From: an uncultured Clostridia bacterium | Lineage (GTDB): Bacteria > Bacillota > Clostridia > Christensenellales > Aristaeellaceae | NCBI GenBank assembly: GCA_934615235.1 | Contig: CAKTTL010000106.1 | Coordinates: 1 to 9,035 of the forward strand | DNA length: 9,035 nucleotides | Direction: 5' to 3' | In this document: positions 1 to 6,392 of the stretch, piece by piece | Layout: the number at the start of each line of letters is the position of its first letter | Numbering within the stretch: position 1 is the stretch's first letter | The notes under the pieces: model-generated | The model's input: the letters and a program-made list of their open reading frames with translations, nothing else | Database searches by the model: none | Told to the model about the DNA's origin: nothing | Translations under genes and position numbers: made by a program

Positions 1-39
1 TCTCCGTTTGGAGCAAGGGGGATTCGGTTTCTTGAATGA

Positions 40-2166
40 TTACGCTTCAAACACGGTTTCCAGCACTTCCGCGCCGATCAGCTCCAGGCTGCGCGCGTCG
101 GGCTGGTGTCCGCCGACCCAGAGGCACACAGCGCCTTTATGGGCAATCCGGTTGCCCGCATCGTCATAAACGCAGAGCGTGGAAGGCGCGAGCGTCAGCT
201 CCACCTCGCGCTTTTCGCCGCGCCTGAGCGGCACGCGCCCGAACGCGGCCAGCGTGCGCAGCGGCACGGGATACGCCGCGTTTTCCAGATGCACATACGC
301 CTGAACGATTTCATCGCCATCCATCGCGCCGATGTTTTCCACGGTAACGAATACGTGCATTCCATCCTCTTCCGCTTCCATGTGCAGGCCGGAATACGCA
401 AAGCGCGTATAGGACAGACCGTAGCCGAAGGGATAGAGCAGCTTGTAATCGATAAACCGATACGTACGACCCTGCATGCTGTAATCGGTGAATTCCGGCA
501 TTGGGTCGTCGTTATGATAGAACGTGACCGGCAGGCGGCCCGAGGGAGAATAATCGCCAAAGATCAGCTGCGCCGCAGCCCGGCCGCCCTGCGCGCCCGG
601 ATACCACGCCTGCACAATCGCTTTGGCGTAATCGCTGCCGTCGGCCAGATCGATGGCGCTGCCTGTCATGTTGACGATAATCGTCGGCACGCCCGTTCGG
701 CCAATGGCGGTAATCAGCGCGCGCTGGCTCTCCGGCAGAAGCATATCGGCCTTGTCGCCGTTTGTCTTCAGCTTCGAATCCGGCATCTCCTCGCCCTCAA
801 CGTACTGATCGAGCCCCACGACAAGAATCACCACGTCGCTGTGATTGGCGACGGCAACCGCTTCGCTGATGCGGTCGTTCGGCAGCTGGGACATGACTTC
901 CACGCGATCCTGGCACAGATGGCTGCCCTGCGCATAGAAAACGCGCACGCTTTCCGGCAGCGCCTCGCGCACACCGTCGAGCACGGTATGATACTCGCCC
1001 GCCGTGCCGCAATAGTTGCCCTCCAGCGCAACGGTCGAATTGGCGTTCGGGCCGATAACGGCCACCGTGCGCAGCTTCGTCCGGTCAAGCGGCAGGAAGC
1101 CGCCTTCGTTCTTGACGAGCACCATCGCCTTGCGCGCGACGTCCAGGTTCAGGGCGCGGCTTTCTTTTGTATCCACATCCAGATAGTTCAGGCCGTCCCA
1201 CGGCGTTTTTTCGCCCGGCAGGCCCAGACGCAGGCGCGTGCGAATCAGCCGGTATGCCGATTCGCGGATCTGCTCCTCCGTCACCTTTCCCTCTGCAAGT
1301 GCGGTCAGCAGGTATCCGTACATTCTGCCGCAGTTCAGGTCGGTTCCCTCTTTCAGCGCCAGCGCGACGGATTCCACCGCGTCGTTGCAGATATGATGGT
1401 ACTTATAAAAATCGACGATTGCGCCGCAATCCGAAGTATAATAGCCCTCAAAGCCCCATTTTTCGCGCAATACCTTCCCCATCAGCTCGCTGTGCGCGCA
1501 GCACGGTTCGCCGTTTGTGCGGTTATACGCGCCCATGAAGCCTTCCACGTTCGCTTCCGTCGCCAGCGCCTCGAAAGCAGGCAGATACGTCTCCCACAAA
1601 TCACGCTCGGAAACCTCCGCGTTAAACTCATGCCGGATGCCCTCCGGGCCTGAATGCACCGCGTAGTGCTTGGCGCACGCCGCCGCCTTCAGGTGTTCCG
1701 GATCCTCCCCCTGCAGCCCTTCGACGAACGCCACGCCGAGCCGCGCCGTCAGGCACGGATCCTCGCCATACGTTTCCTGTCCGCGGCCCCAGCGCGGATC
1801 GCGAAACAAATTCACATTCGGGCTCCAGAACGTCAGGCCCTTATAAATATCATGATCCCCATACCGCTGGGCTTCGTTATATTTTGCGCGACCTTCGGTC
1901 GCAATCACATCCGCGACGCGCCGGATCAGCTCTGCGTCAAAGCACGCCGCCAGCCCGATCGCCTGCGGGAAAACCGTCGCCAGCCCCGCGCGCGCCACGC
2001 CGTGCAGCGCCTCGTTCCACCAGTTATAGCTCGGCAGCCCCGCCTTTTCGTTCTTCGGCGCAGTGTACAGCATCTGCTGCACGCATTCCTCCGCCGTCAT
2101 CTGGTTCACCATTTCCCGCGCGCGCCTGGCAATTTCCTTTTCGCGCCGTTCATTTCGAAGAGGCAT
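40..2166 (-). CDS. Glycoside hydrolase family 3, beta-xylosidase/beta-glucosidase type, cytoplasmic
   Basis: This 708-residue protein has the full GH3 layout. The N-terminal TIM barrel (about residues 20-320) carries YNWWNEALHGVAR (47-59), the SPNVNLFRDPRWGRGQETYGEDP block (115-137) and the substrate-binding K166-H167 pair. The predicted nucleophile is D246 in TSDCGA; SDC rather than SDW is commoner in xylosidase-like GH3 enzymes. The alpha/beta sandwich (about 340-550) follows, with acid/base candidates E457 or E459 in QYVEGEE. A fibronectin-III-like domain begins near the YPFGYGLSYT motif (578-587). There is no signal peptide or membrane segment, so it should act in the cytoplasm, removing non-reducing beta-linked xylose, glucose or similar residues from imported oligosaccharides. 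The ATG has a good ribosome binding site (AAAAAAGGAGA) 6-7 bases upstream. It follows the isomerase/oxidoreductase trio on the same strand, separated by 226 bases with two hairpins and no promoter I could recognise. Only 39 bases lie beyond its stop, and nothing can be called there. The family is certain; the exact sugar is not. Confidence 0.95.
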   Translation of the reverse strand: MPLRNERREKEIARRAREMVNQMTAEECVQQMLYTAPKNEKAGLPSYNWWNEALHGVARAGLATVFPQAIGLAACFDAELIRRVADVIATEGRAKYNEAQRYGDHDIYKGLTFWSPNVNLFRDPRWGRGQETYGEDPCLTARLGVAFVEGLQGEDPEHLKAAACAKHYAVHSGPEGIRHEFNAEVSERDLWETYLPAFEALATEANVEGFMGAYNRTNGEPCCAHSELMGKVLREKWGFEGYYTSDCGAIVDFYKYHHICNDAVESVALALKEGTDLNCGRMYGYLLTALAEGKVTEEQIRESAYRLIRTRLRLGLPGEKTPWDGLNYLDVDTKESRALNLDVARKAMVLVKNEGGFLPLDRTKLRTVAVIGPNANSTVALEGNYCGTAGEYHTVLDGVREALPESVRVFYAQGSHLCQDRVEVMSQLPNDRISEAVAVANHSDVVILVVGLDQYVEGEEMPDSKLKTNGDKADMLLPESQRALITAIGRTGVPTIIVNMTGSAIDLADGSDYAKAIVQAWYPGAQGGRAAAQLIFGDYSPSGRLPVTFYHNDDPMPEFTDYSMQGRTYRFIDYKLLYPFGYGLSYTRFAYSGLHMEAEEDGMHVFVTVENIGAMDGDEIVQAYVHLENAAYPVPLRTLAAFGRVPLRRGEKREVELTLAPSTLCVYDDAGNRIAHKGAVCLWVGGHQPDARSLELIGAEVLETVFEA

Positions 2167-2196
2167 AGAAGTCTCCTTTTTTGTCGTTTTGTTTTT

Positions 2197-2240
2197 GCGA
2201 GAGGGACCCTTCTTTCAGGAGAAAGAAGGGTCCCTCTCGC
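2197..2240. repeat. Perfect 20-bp inverted repeat with a 4-base loop in the GH3 leader
   Basis: Positions 2197-2216 pair perfectly with 2221-2240, leaving the loop AGGA (UCCU in the minus-strand RNA). The hairpin lies 30 bases upstream of the GH3 start, with an A-rich tract and the ribosome binding site between them. No U-tract follows it in either direction of transcription, so it is not a standard intrinsic terminator. It could act as an RNA processing or stability element, a translational control element, or simply be a repeat arm. Confidence 0.85.
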
Positions 2241-2343
2241 GCTCTCCCCCGAAGAAAGCCGCTTGGGGCACGGAACGCCCCCGCGCGCCCGTCCCGCCCT
2301 CTGCGGGGCGGACGCGCAAAGCGATTTCCTTCGGAAAGGGGGT

Positions 2344-2392
2344 CCAGGGGGAAAACCCTTCCTTTTTTCTAAAGGAAGGGTTTTCCCTCTGG
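2344..2392. repeat. 22-bp hairpin directly after the stop of the three-gene cluster
   Basis: Positions 2349-2365 pair perfectly with 2371-2387. Five more pairs, one of them G-U, extend the stem to 2344-2392, with the loop at 2366-2370. It abuts the stop codon of the upstream minus-strand gene, the usual place for a terminator or a 3'-end stabilising hairpin. The minus-strand RNA after the stem reads ACCCCC rather than a run of U, so intrinsic termination would be poor. It may reduce rather than stop transcription into GH3, or protect the upstream mRNA. Confidence 0.75.
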
Positions 2393-3250
2393 TCACACAC
2401 TTACCCTTTTAATATAATCGATACCTGCCTTCAGGGCGGTAAGGTTGTCCTCAAGACCTTCGAACTCGACGGAGACACAGCCGTCGTATCCGGCCTGCCG
2501 GAGAATGTAGAGGCACTGATCGACAGGGATCACGCCGTTGCCGACGATCGTACCGCGAACATAGTTGCCGCCGCGGGTACGGAACCAGCCCATACCGGGA
2601 TTGGTCACGCTGCCGGGCTTGCAGAGGAAATCCTTGACATGGACATGGAACGCATACGGCGCGGCATTGCTGACAGCGTGAACGCTGTCCTCGTCAGCAC
2701 AGATGAAGTTACCGATATCGACGAGCCAGCCGTAATTCGGATGGTTAACCGTGCGAATCAGGGTTTCAACGCGTTCGCTGTTCTGAATGATAAAGCCGTG
2801 GTTCTCGGTGCAGGTTTTGACGCCCTGCGCCGCCGCGTATTCGGTCAGCCTGCGGATATACGGCGCAGTTTCCTCAACGGCTTCGTGCCAGGTATAGCGC
2901 CCTGCGCCCTGACGCAGCCCCCAGCAGCAGTCGTGACGCATCACGCCCGCGCCCAGTGCTTTCGCCACGTCGACGCACTTCTTGAGACGTTCGACCTCCG
3001 CGTCGGGGTTCTCGCACAGGAAATTCGCGCCAACGGTGTAGGCGGCGACGTCCAGCCCAATTTCCGCGCAATGCGCGGAAATCTCAGCGGCCGTTTCCAG
3101 CGGCTCCTTGCCGGAAACCTTGGGATTGAGGTCAATAAACTCGATCGCGTCATAGCCCATTTCTTTGGCCAGATCGCAGATTTTCAGATAATCGCAGCCC
3201 GTCTGCTCCATGTATTTGCTGAAGCTGTAACTGCTCACGCCAATTTTCAC
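2393..3250 (-). CDS. Sugar phosphate isomerase/epimerase-like TIM-barrel protein (xylose isomerase-like superfamily)
   Basis: This 285-residue protein belongs to the AP endonuclease 2/xylose isomerase-like TIM-barrel superfamily, whose members isomerise, epimerise, dehydrate or cleave sugars and inositols using a divalent metal. It opens with MKIGVSSYSF. The expected metal ligands are visible late in the barrel: E149 (CTENHG), D178 (LVDIGNF), H204 (FHVHVKDF) and E262 or E264 (SVEFEG). There is no signal peptide. The start is GTG at 3248-3250, supported by a strong AAGGAGGAG six bases upstream; the start residue aligns with the normal beginning of the barrel. It is the third gene of a minus-strand cluster, 14 bases after the Gfo/Idh/MocA gene. 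The unusual RHDCCW segment (105-110) and the cysteine content give no clear function. The substrate is unknown; a keto-sugar, keto-glycoside or inositol derivative is plausible given the oxidoreductase next door. Confidence 0.9.
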   Translation of the reverse strand: MKIGVSSYSFSKYMEQTGCDYLKICDLAKEMGYDAIEFIDLNPKVSGKEPLETAAEISAHCAEIGLDVAAYTVGANFLCENPDAEVERLKKCVDVAKALGAGVMRHDCCWGLRQGAGRYTWHEAVEETAPYIRRLTEYAAAQGVKTCTENHGFIIQNSERVETLIRTVNHPNYGWLVDIGNFICADEDSVHAVSNAAPYAFHVHVKDFLCKPGSVTNPGMGWFRTRGGNYVRGTIVGNGVIPVDQCLYILRQAGYDGCVSVEFEGLEDNLTALKAGIDYIKRVSV

Positions 3251-3264
3251 GGCGCTCCTCCTTT

Positions 3265-4338
3265 TCAGCCGAGCACGACCTCATGGCCGGTGCGCGCGGA
3301 TTCATAAATCGCATCGAGAATCTTCATCAGCGCCACACCGTCCTCGGCAGGGTTACGGCAGGGGCAGCCGGTCAGGTTGCAGTCGACAAAATGATTGATC
3401 TCATTGGCGAACAGGCCGTCGAAGCTGAGCGCCGTCTGCGTGGCGAGCTTCACGTCGGTCATGTAGCCGTCCATCTCGCCGTAATAGGTAAGATCCGGGT
3501 CAAGCTTCACGCCGCCCTTGCTGCCGAACAGTTCGATCGTGCCGGTATCCTTTTCGATATTCAGGCTGAAGCTCGCCTCCACCTGCAGCACCGCGCCGTT
3601 GTCATAGCGCACCATGGCGGTCGCGAAGTCTTCAACGGTAAAGATATCCTCTTCGCCTTCCTTCTTGCTCGAGGACTGATAGCCCGCGCGGCCCTTGATG
3701 CCAGGGCGGTTTCCAAGCTTGTTGAACGTCGCGCCATAGATGGAAACCGGCTTGGGGTTGCCCATGAGATAACGGGTCAGGTCGATGACATGCACGCCCA
3801 GATCGATCAGCGGGCCGCCGCCGGAGCGGGACTTATCGCCGAACCAGCCGCCCGGGCAGCCCTTGCGGCGCAGATAGGTCGCCTTGGAATAGTAAATCTC
3901 GCCCAGGCGGTCATGATCGATCAGATCCTGCACGATGGCGCAGTCGTTGCCGAAGCGGCGGACGAAGCCGATCATCAGCAGGCGATTGTTGCGCTTCGCC
4001 GCTTCGAGCATCTTTTCAGCTTCCTCGGCGTTCATGGCCATGGGCTTTTCGCACAGAACGTTCTTGCCCGCATTCAGCGCGGCGATGGAACATTCGGCAT
4101 GCGCGGCGTTCCAGGTGCAGACGGAAACGGCGTCGATCTCGGGCAGCTCGGCCAGCATCTTATCCTTGTCGGTGTACAGGCGGGTGACATGATACTCTTC
4201 CGCCCGGCGATGGAGGTTCTTTTCATTGATGTCGCAAAGGGCGTAGATTTCAACGTTGGGGTTCTTCGAATACGCGTCGAGATGGCAGCCGGAAATGCTG
4301 CCGCAGCCGATAACCGCAATCTTCAGTTTCTTATCCAT
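3265..4338 (-). CDS. Gfo/Idh/MocA family NAD(P)-dependent oxidoreductase
   Basis: This 357-residue protein has the standard family length and two domains. The N-terminal Rossmann fold starts at IAVIGCGSISGCH (7-19), giving the GxGxxxxxH nucleotide-binding loop. The conserved CEKPMA (96-101) holds the catalytic lysine K98. The C-terminal alpha/beta domain contains GGGPLIDLGVHVIDL (173-187), in which D179 and H183 match the family catalytic aspartate and histidine. These enzymes oxidise or reduce a sugar or cyclitol hydroxyl with NAD(P), in the cytoplasm. The ribosome binding site (AAAGGAGAG) overlaps the stop codon of the upstream isomerase gene, and the downstream isomerase starts 14 bases after its own stop, so the three are almost certainly one operon. 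Being sandwiched between two isomerase-like TIM-barrel proteins suggests that it makes or reduces a keto-sugar used by them. The exact substrate cannot be read from the sequence. Confidence 0.93.
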   Translation of the reverse strand: MDKKLKIAVIGCGSISGCHLDAYSKNPNVEIYALCDINEKNLHRRAEEYHVTRLYTDKDKMLAELPEIDAVSVCTWNAAHAECSIAALNAGKNVLCEKPMAMNAEEAEKMLEAAKRNNRLLMIGFVRRFGNDCAIVQDLIDHDRLGEIYYSKATYLRRKGCPGGWFGDKSRSGGGPLIDLGVHVIDLTRYLMGNPKPVSIYGATFNKLGNRPGIKGRAGYQSSSKKEGEEDIFTVEDFATAMVRYDNGAVLQVEASFSLNIEKDTGTIELFGSKGGVKLDPDLTYYGEMDGYMTDVKLATQTALSFDGLFANEINHFVDCNLTGCPCRNPAEDGVALMKILDAIYESARTGHEVVLG

Positions 4339-4353
4339 GGTAATTTCTCTCCT

Positions 4354-5202
4354 TTATCCAATAATGTTCTTCAGGAAGTCAACGGCGGTGGCGATGTCCT
4401 TCGCCGGGTTTTCGCCAACTTCGCGCTCGATGGTGAGGAAGCCGCGATAGCCGACCTCGTCCAGCGCCTTGAGATACGCCGGGAACGGCACGTCGCCCTC
4501 GCCCAGCGGCAGCTCGATGAAGCTTTCGTCCGTCACGCAGGAAGGATCGCGCGGCTTGATGCCATAGACGATCTCCGGATCGCAGTCGTGCAGCTGGCGG
4601 CCGTCCTTGGCGTGCGTATGCACGATGTAATCCTTCAGCGTGTGCACGGCGGCAACCGCGTCGTCGCGGCAGACCATGGTCAGGTTCGCCGGGTCGAGGT
4701 TCACGGCCACGCCCCTGGAGTTCAGGCTGTCCAGGAAGCCGCGAAGCGTCTTCGCCGGTTCCGGACCGGTTTCGATGGCGAAATGCGCGCCGACGCTGTC
4801 CGCATAGGCGGCGAGCTCGCCGCACGCATCCTGCATGATCTTATAGCGCGGATTCGCGCTGTCCTGCGGGACGACGCCGATATGCGTGGTGACGATGTTG
4901 GTTTCCATTTCCAGCGCGATATCGAGAATCCGCTTGGACTCCTCAACAAGCGCGGGGTTCAGATCGGGATTGCCAAAGCCTTTGCCCAGATCGCCGCAGA
5001 GCGCGGAAAAAACGAGGCCGTGATCCTTGACCATGCGCAGGAAATCCCTGCGCTGAGCGGGCGTCATATCCTCGTGGGCAAGCCGGGTACGGGTGGCGTA
5101 GACCTGCAGGCCCTTCGCGCCGAGCTTCGCGGCCTCCTCAACCGCTTCCGGGATTGGCTTGCGGAAGGATTCGAGAATGACGCCGATGGGGAATTGATAC
5201 AT
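4354..5202 (-). CDS. Sugar phosphate isomerase/epimerase-like TIM-barrel protein, first gene of the cluster
   Basis: This 282-residue protein is a second member of the xylose isomerase-like TIM-barrel superfamily and is clearly different in sequence from the one at 2393-3250. The metal-ligand pattern is E144 (FAIETG), D170 (NLDPAN), H197 (IVHTHAKD) and E259 (LTIERE). The LPLGEGDVPF segment (231-240) before the last strand is common in this family. There is no signal peptide, so it is cytoplasmic. The ATG at 5200-5202 has an ideal GGAGG eight bases upstream. It is the first gene of the minus-strand cluster and reads away from a promoter whose -10 is a perfect TATAAT, giving a leader of about 50 bases. 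The AraC-type gene diverges from the same region and is the natural candidate regulator. Isomerase, epimerase, dehydratase and keto-glycoside lyase activities are all known in this fold, so only the superfamily is firm. Confidence 0.9.
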   Translation of the reverse strand: MYQFPIGVILESFRKPIPEAVEEAAKLGAKGLQVYATRTRLAHEDMTPAQRRDFLRMVKDHGLVFSALCGDLGKGFGNPDLNPALVEESKRILDIALEMETNIVTTHIGVVPQDSANPRYKIMQDACGELAAYADSVGAHFAIETGPEPAKTLRGFLDSLNSRGVAVNLDPANLTMVCRDDAVAAVHTLKDYIVHTHAKDGRQLHDCDPEIVYGIKPRDPSCVTDESFIELPLGEGDVPFPAYLKALDEVGYRGFLTIEREVGENPAKDIATAVDFLKNIIG

Positions 5203-5222
5203 TGCTCACACCTCCATAATAT

Positions 5223-5238
5223 TTTGAAACGCTTTGAA
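5223..5238. promoter_or_regulatory. Possible regulator site: TTTGAA direct repeat at 10-bp spacing
   Basis: TTTGAA occurs at 5223-5228 and again at 5233-5238, exactly 10 bp apart, so both copies face the same side of the helix. They lie just upstream of the AraC -35 box and in the early transcribed leader of the divergent operon. AraC-family proteins use two helix-turn-helix motifs contacting successive major grooves, so this is a possible site for the neighbouring regulator. The evidence is only position and repetition. Confidence 0.3.
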
Positions 5239-5241
5239 GAA

Positions 5242-5270
5242 TTGACCATTCCTTATTTGTATTATATACT
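5242..5270 (+). promoter_or_regulatory. Sigma-70/A-type promoter for the AraC-family gene
   Basis: TTGACC (5242-5247) and TATACT (5265-5270) are separated by an ideal 17 bp; each box differs from consensus at one position. Transcription should start near 5277, giving a leader of about 60 bases before the ATG at 5339. The -10 box overlaps the -10 box of the opposite-strand promoter. Confidence 0.75.
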
Positions 5271-5288
5271 ATTTGCGCGCGCATACAA
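5261..5288 (-). promoter_or_regulatory. Sigma-70/A-type promoter for the isomerase-oxidoreductase operon
   Basis: On the minus strand a perfect TATAAT (5261-5266) lies 16 bp from TTGTAT (5283-5288), a weak -35 with only TTG conserved. A strong -10 with a poor -35 is typical of an activator-dependent promoter. Transcription should start near 5254, about 50 bases before the first gene's ATG. Confidence 0.6.
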
Positions 5289-5303
5289 GCCCGCTTTTTG
5301 CGA

Positions 5304-5320
5304 AAGATTAACACAATCTT
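5304..5320 (+). promoter_or_regulatory. Small inverted repeat in the AraC gene leader
   Basis: AAGATT and AATCTT pair perfectly across a five-base loop, ending six bases before the TGGAGG ribosome binding site at 5326-5331. It could be a leader hairpin or a protein-binding dyad. It is short and may be chance. Confidence 0.25.
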
Positions 5321-5338
5321 GCCATTGGAGGCCAGATC

Positions 5339-6133
5339 ATGGCACAATACGAACTGCACCAGTTTCAGGACCCGGCATTCCCCGTCATTTTCCATTTTGA
5401 CAAGATCACAAAAGAGCACAGCTGGTCCGGCGGCCATTGGCACGAGGGCGTGGAGCTGCTGCTCGGCGTGGAAGGCGAGACGCAGGTTCTGCAGGACGGC
5501 GCGCCGTGCGCGTTCGGCAAGGATGAAATCGCCGTAATCAGCAGCGGCAAGCTGCACGTATTCAACGGCCTTTCGCCATGCTGCCTGTATTATTGTCTGA
5601 TTCTCAGCCGCGAATTTCTGGAAAATCACGGCCTGCCGGTGGCGGGCGTCGAGTTCGCGCCCGTGGTGCAGGACGCGCAGGCGCTGAAGGTGTTCGGCGA
5701 AATCATCCGGGAAATGACGGCGCAGGCGCCGTATTATAAAAGCGCCGTGCTCGGCCTGACGCTGCAGCTGTACGCGCTGCTGCTGCGCGGCCATCAGGCG
5801 GACGCGCGAACCAGCTCGCCGCGCCAGCCGCAGACGGTGATGGCGCTCATCAGTTATCTGCGGGAACATCTGGCGGACGACGATGCGATCGGCGACGCAT
5901 GCCGCGCCGTAGGGATCAGCCGGTATACGGTGTGCAGACTGTTTAAGAGCTACGTAAATATGTCGCCGGTAAATTTTCTGAATACGCTTCGGTGTAATGA
6001 AGCGAGAGGATTGCTGCTGATGGGAAAGTGTAATGTGTCGGAAGCGGCGAGACGATGCGGAATAGAGAATCTGTCTTATTTTTCGAGGCTGTATAAACGG
6101 CATGTCGGAATTTTGCCCAGCCAGGAAGGCTAG
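5339..6133 (+). CDS. AraC-family transcriptional regulator with N-terminal cupin sensor domain
   Basis: This 264-residue protein has a sugar-sensing cupin-like N-terminal domain, recognised by HWHEGVELLLGVEG (33-46) and the following short beta-strand segments. A linker around 155-165 leads to a C-terminal double helix-turn-helix (about 168-260). The first motif spans ACRAVGISRYTVCRLFKSYVN and the second SEAARRCGIENLSYFSRLYKRHVG. The protein stops at GILPSQEG, so the usual final P-x-x-Y/F-R-K tail is missing or diverged. The ATG is set by TGGAGG seven bases upstream, and a near-consensus promoter precedes it. It diverges from the isomerase-oxidoreductase operon across 136 bases, so it most likely activates that operon, and perhaps GH3, in response to a sugar (inference). 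Codon choice in roughly the last 190 bases shifts towards A/T-ending codons (AGA, ATA, AAT, TGT) compared with the GC-rich first two thirds. Confidence 0.93.
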   Translation: MAQYELHQFQDPAFPVIFHFDKITKEHSWSGGHWHEGVELLLGVEGETQVLQDGAPCAFGKDEIAVISSGKLHVFNGLSPCCLYYCLILSREFLENHGLPVAGVEFAPVVQDAQALKVFGEIIREMTAQAPYYKSAVLGLTLQLYALLLRGHQADARTSSPRQPQTVMALISYLREHLADDDAIGDACRAVGISRYTVCRLFKSYVNMSPVNFLNTLRCNEARGLLLMGKCNVSEAARRCGIENLSYFSRLYKRHVGILPSQEG

Positions 6134-6160
6134 GGTTTAGAACGGTCTGAAGTGGAAGGT

Positions 6161-6181
6161 CCAGGGAACTCAGTTCCCTGG
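6161..6181. repeat. 21-base palindrome downstream of the AraC gene
   Basis: CCAGGGAACT and AGTTCCCTGG are perfect inverted copies around one central C. It lies 27 bases after the AraC stop and is preceded by GGT, so it begins with the same GGTCCAGG string found before the hairpin at 2344. No U-tract follows, so intrinsic termination is doubtful, though it could mark the transcript end. Confidence 0.65.
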
Positions 6182-6189
6182 CAGGGGTT

Positions 6190-6210
6190 TTAGGGGGCAG
6201 TGCCCCCTAA
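6190..6210. repeat. Second 21-base palindrome, TTAGGGGGCA / TGCCCCCTAA
   Basis: Ten-base arms pair perfectly around a central G. It follows the first palindrome by eight bases, making a tandem hairpin block after the AraC gene. It may serve as a terminator-like structure or belong to a dispersed repeat. It is preceded by GGGGTTTT, and no U-run follows it on the plus strand. Confidence 0.65.
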
Positions 6211-6392
6211 CGTCCCCCATCTCCGCGCGCCCGCAGGCGCATAAAGAAGCGCGCAATGTTCGCGCGAAGCGCGGACGAGCCGGCTTTGCCGCATGGTTCT
6301 GAGAAAAAACGCGGTACAACATCGGCGTTCAGCAGCTCTTTTCGTTTCACATTGCTTACTCATAAATTGTGTGCAAATTTACATAGCGCTAC

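Larger units (their letters stand above)
2167..2392. repeat. Non-coding gap built of two long hairpins around a GC-rich core
   Basis: The gap between the second isomerase gene and GH3 holds no plausible gene. A long hairpin sits at each end (2197-2240 and 2344-2392). The roughly 100-base core is very GC-rich and contains smaller inverted repeats, such as CCGCCC/GGGCGG near 2294-2310 and TTTCC/GGAAA near 2326-2338. The right arms of the two hairpins look related: GAAGGGTCCCTCT in one, GAAGGGTTTTCCCTCT in the other. I see no convincing -35/-10 pair on the minus strand. The arrangement resembles the dispersed hairpin-type intergenic repeats of many Clostridia genomes (inference). Confidence 0.7.
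6134..6392. other. Non-coding stretch between the two regulator genes
   Basis: No plausible gene is present. The first half holds two near-perfect palindromes (6161-6181 and 6190-6210) and a GC-rich tail to about 6300 with small inverted repeats, such as CGCG-AAG-CGCG near 6265 and CGGC-TTT-GCCG near 6282. The tail shares the 11-mer CCGCGCGCCCG (6223-6233) with the other intergenic repeat (2281-2291). From about 6300 the sequence turns AT-rich towards the LacI promoter, including an imperfect dyad AAATT...AATTT at 6364-6380, upstream of the -35 box. Confidence 0.6.

Noticed and set aside
106..1653. 515-residue open frame opposite GH3
   Set aside because: Antisense to a well-conserved GH3 gene, Arg/His/Ala-rich, no domain and no ribosome binding site.
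2344..2392. Standard Rho-independent terminator
   Set aside because: The stem is strong but neither strand has a run of U after it, so I list it as a hairpin repeat instead.
2063..3307. 414-residue plus-strand frame crossing the hairpin gap
   Set aside because: It reads through the hairpin block and then antisense to the isomerase gene, with no domain or ribosome binding site.
3283..5400. 705-residue open frame on the plus strand across two minus-strand genes and the divergent promoter
   Set aside because: It spans the oxidoreductase, the first isomerase and their promoter in antisense, has no recognisable motif, and is a codon-bias shadow.
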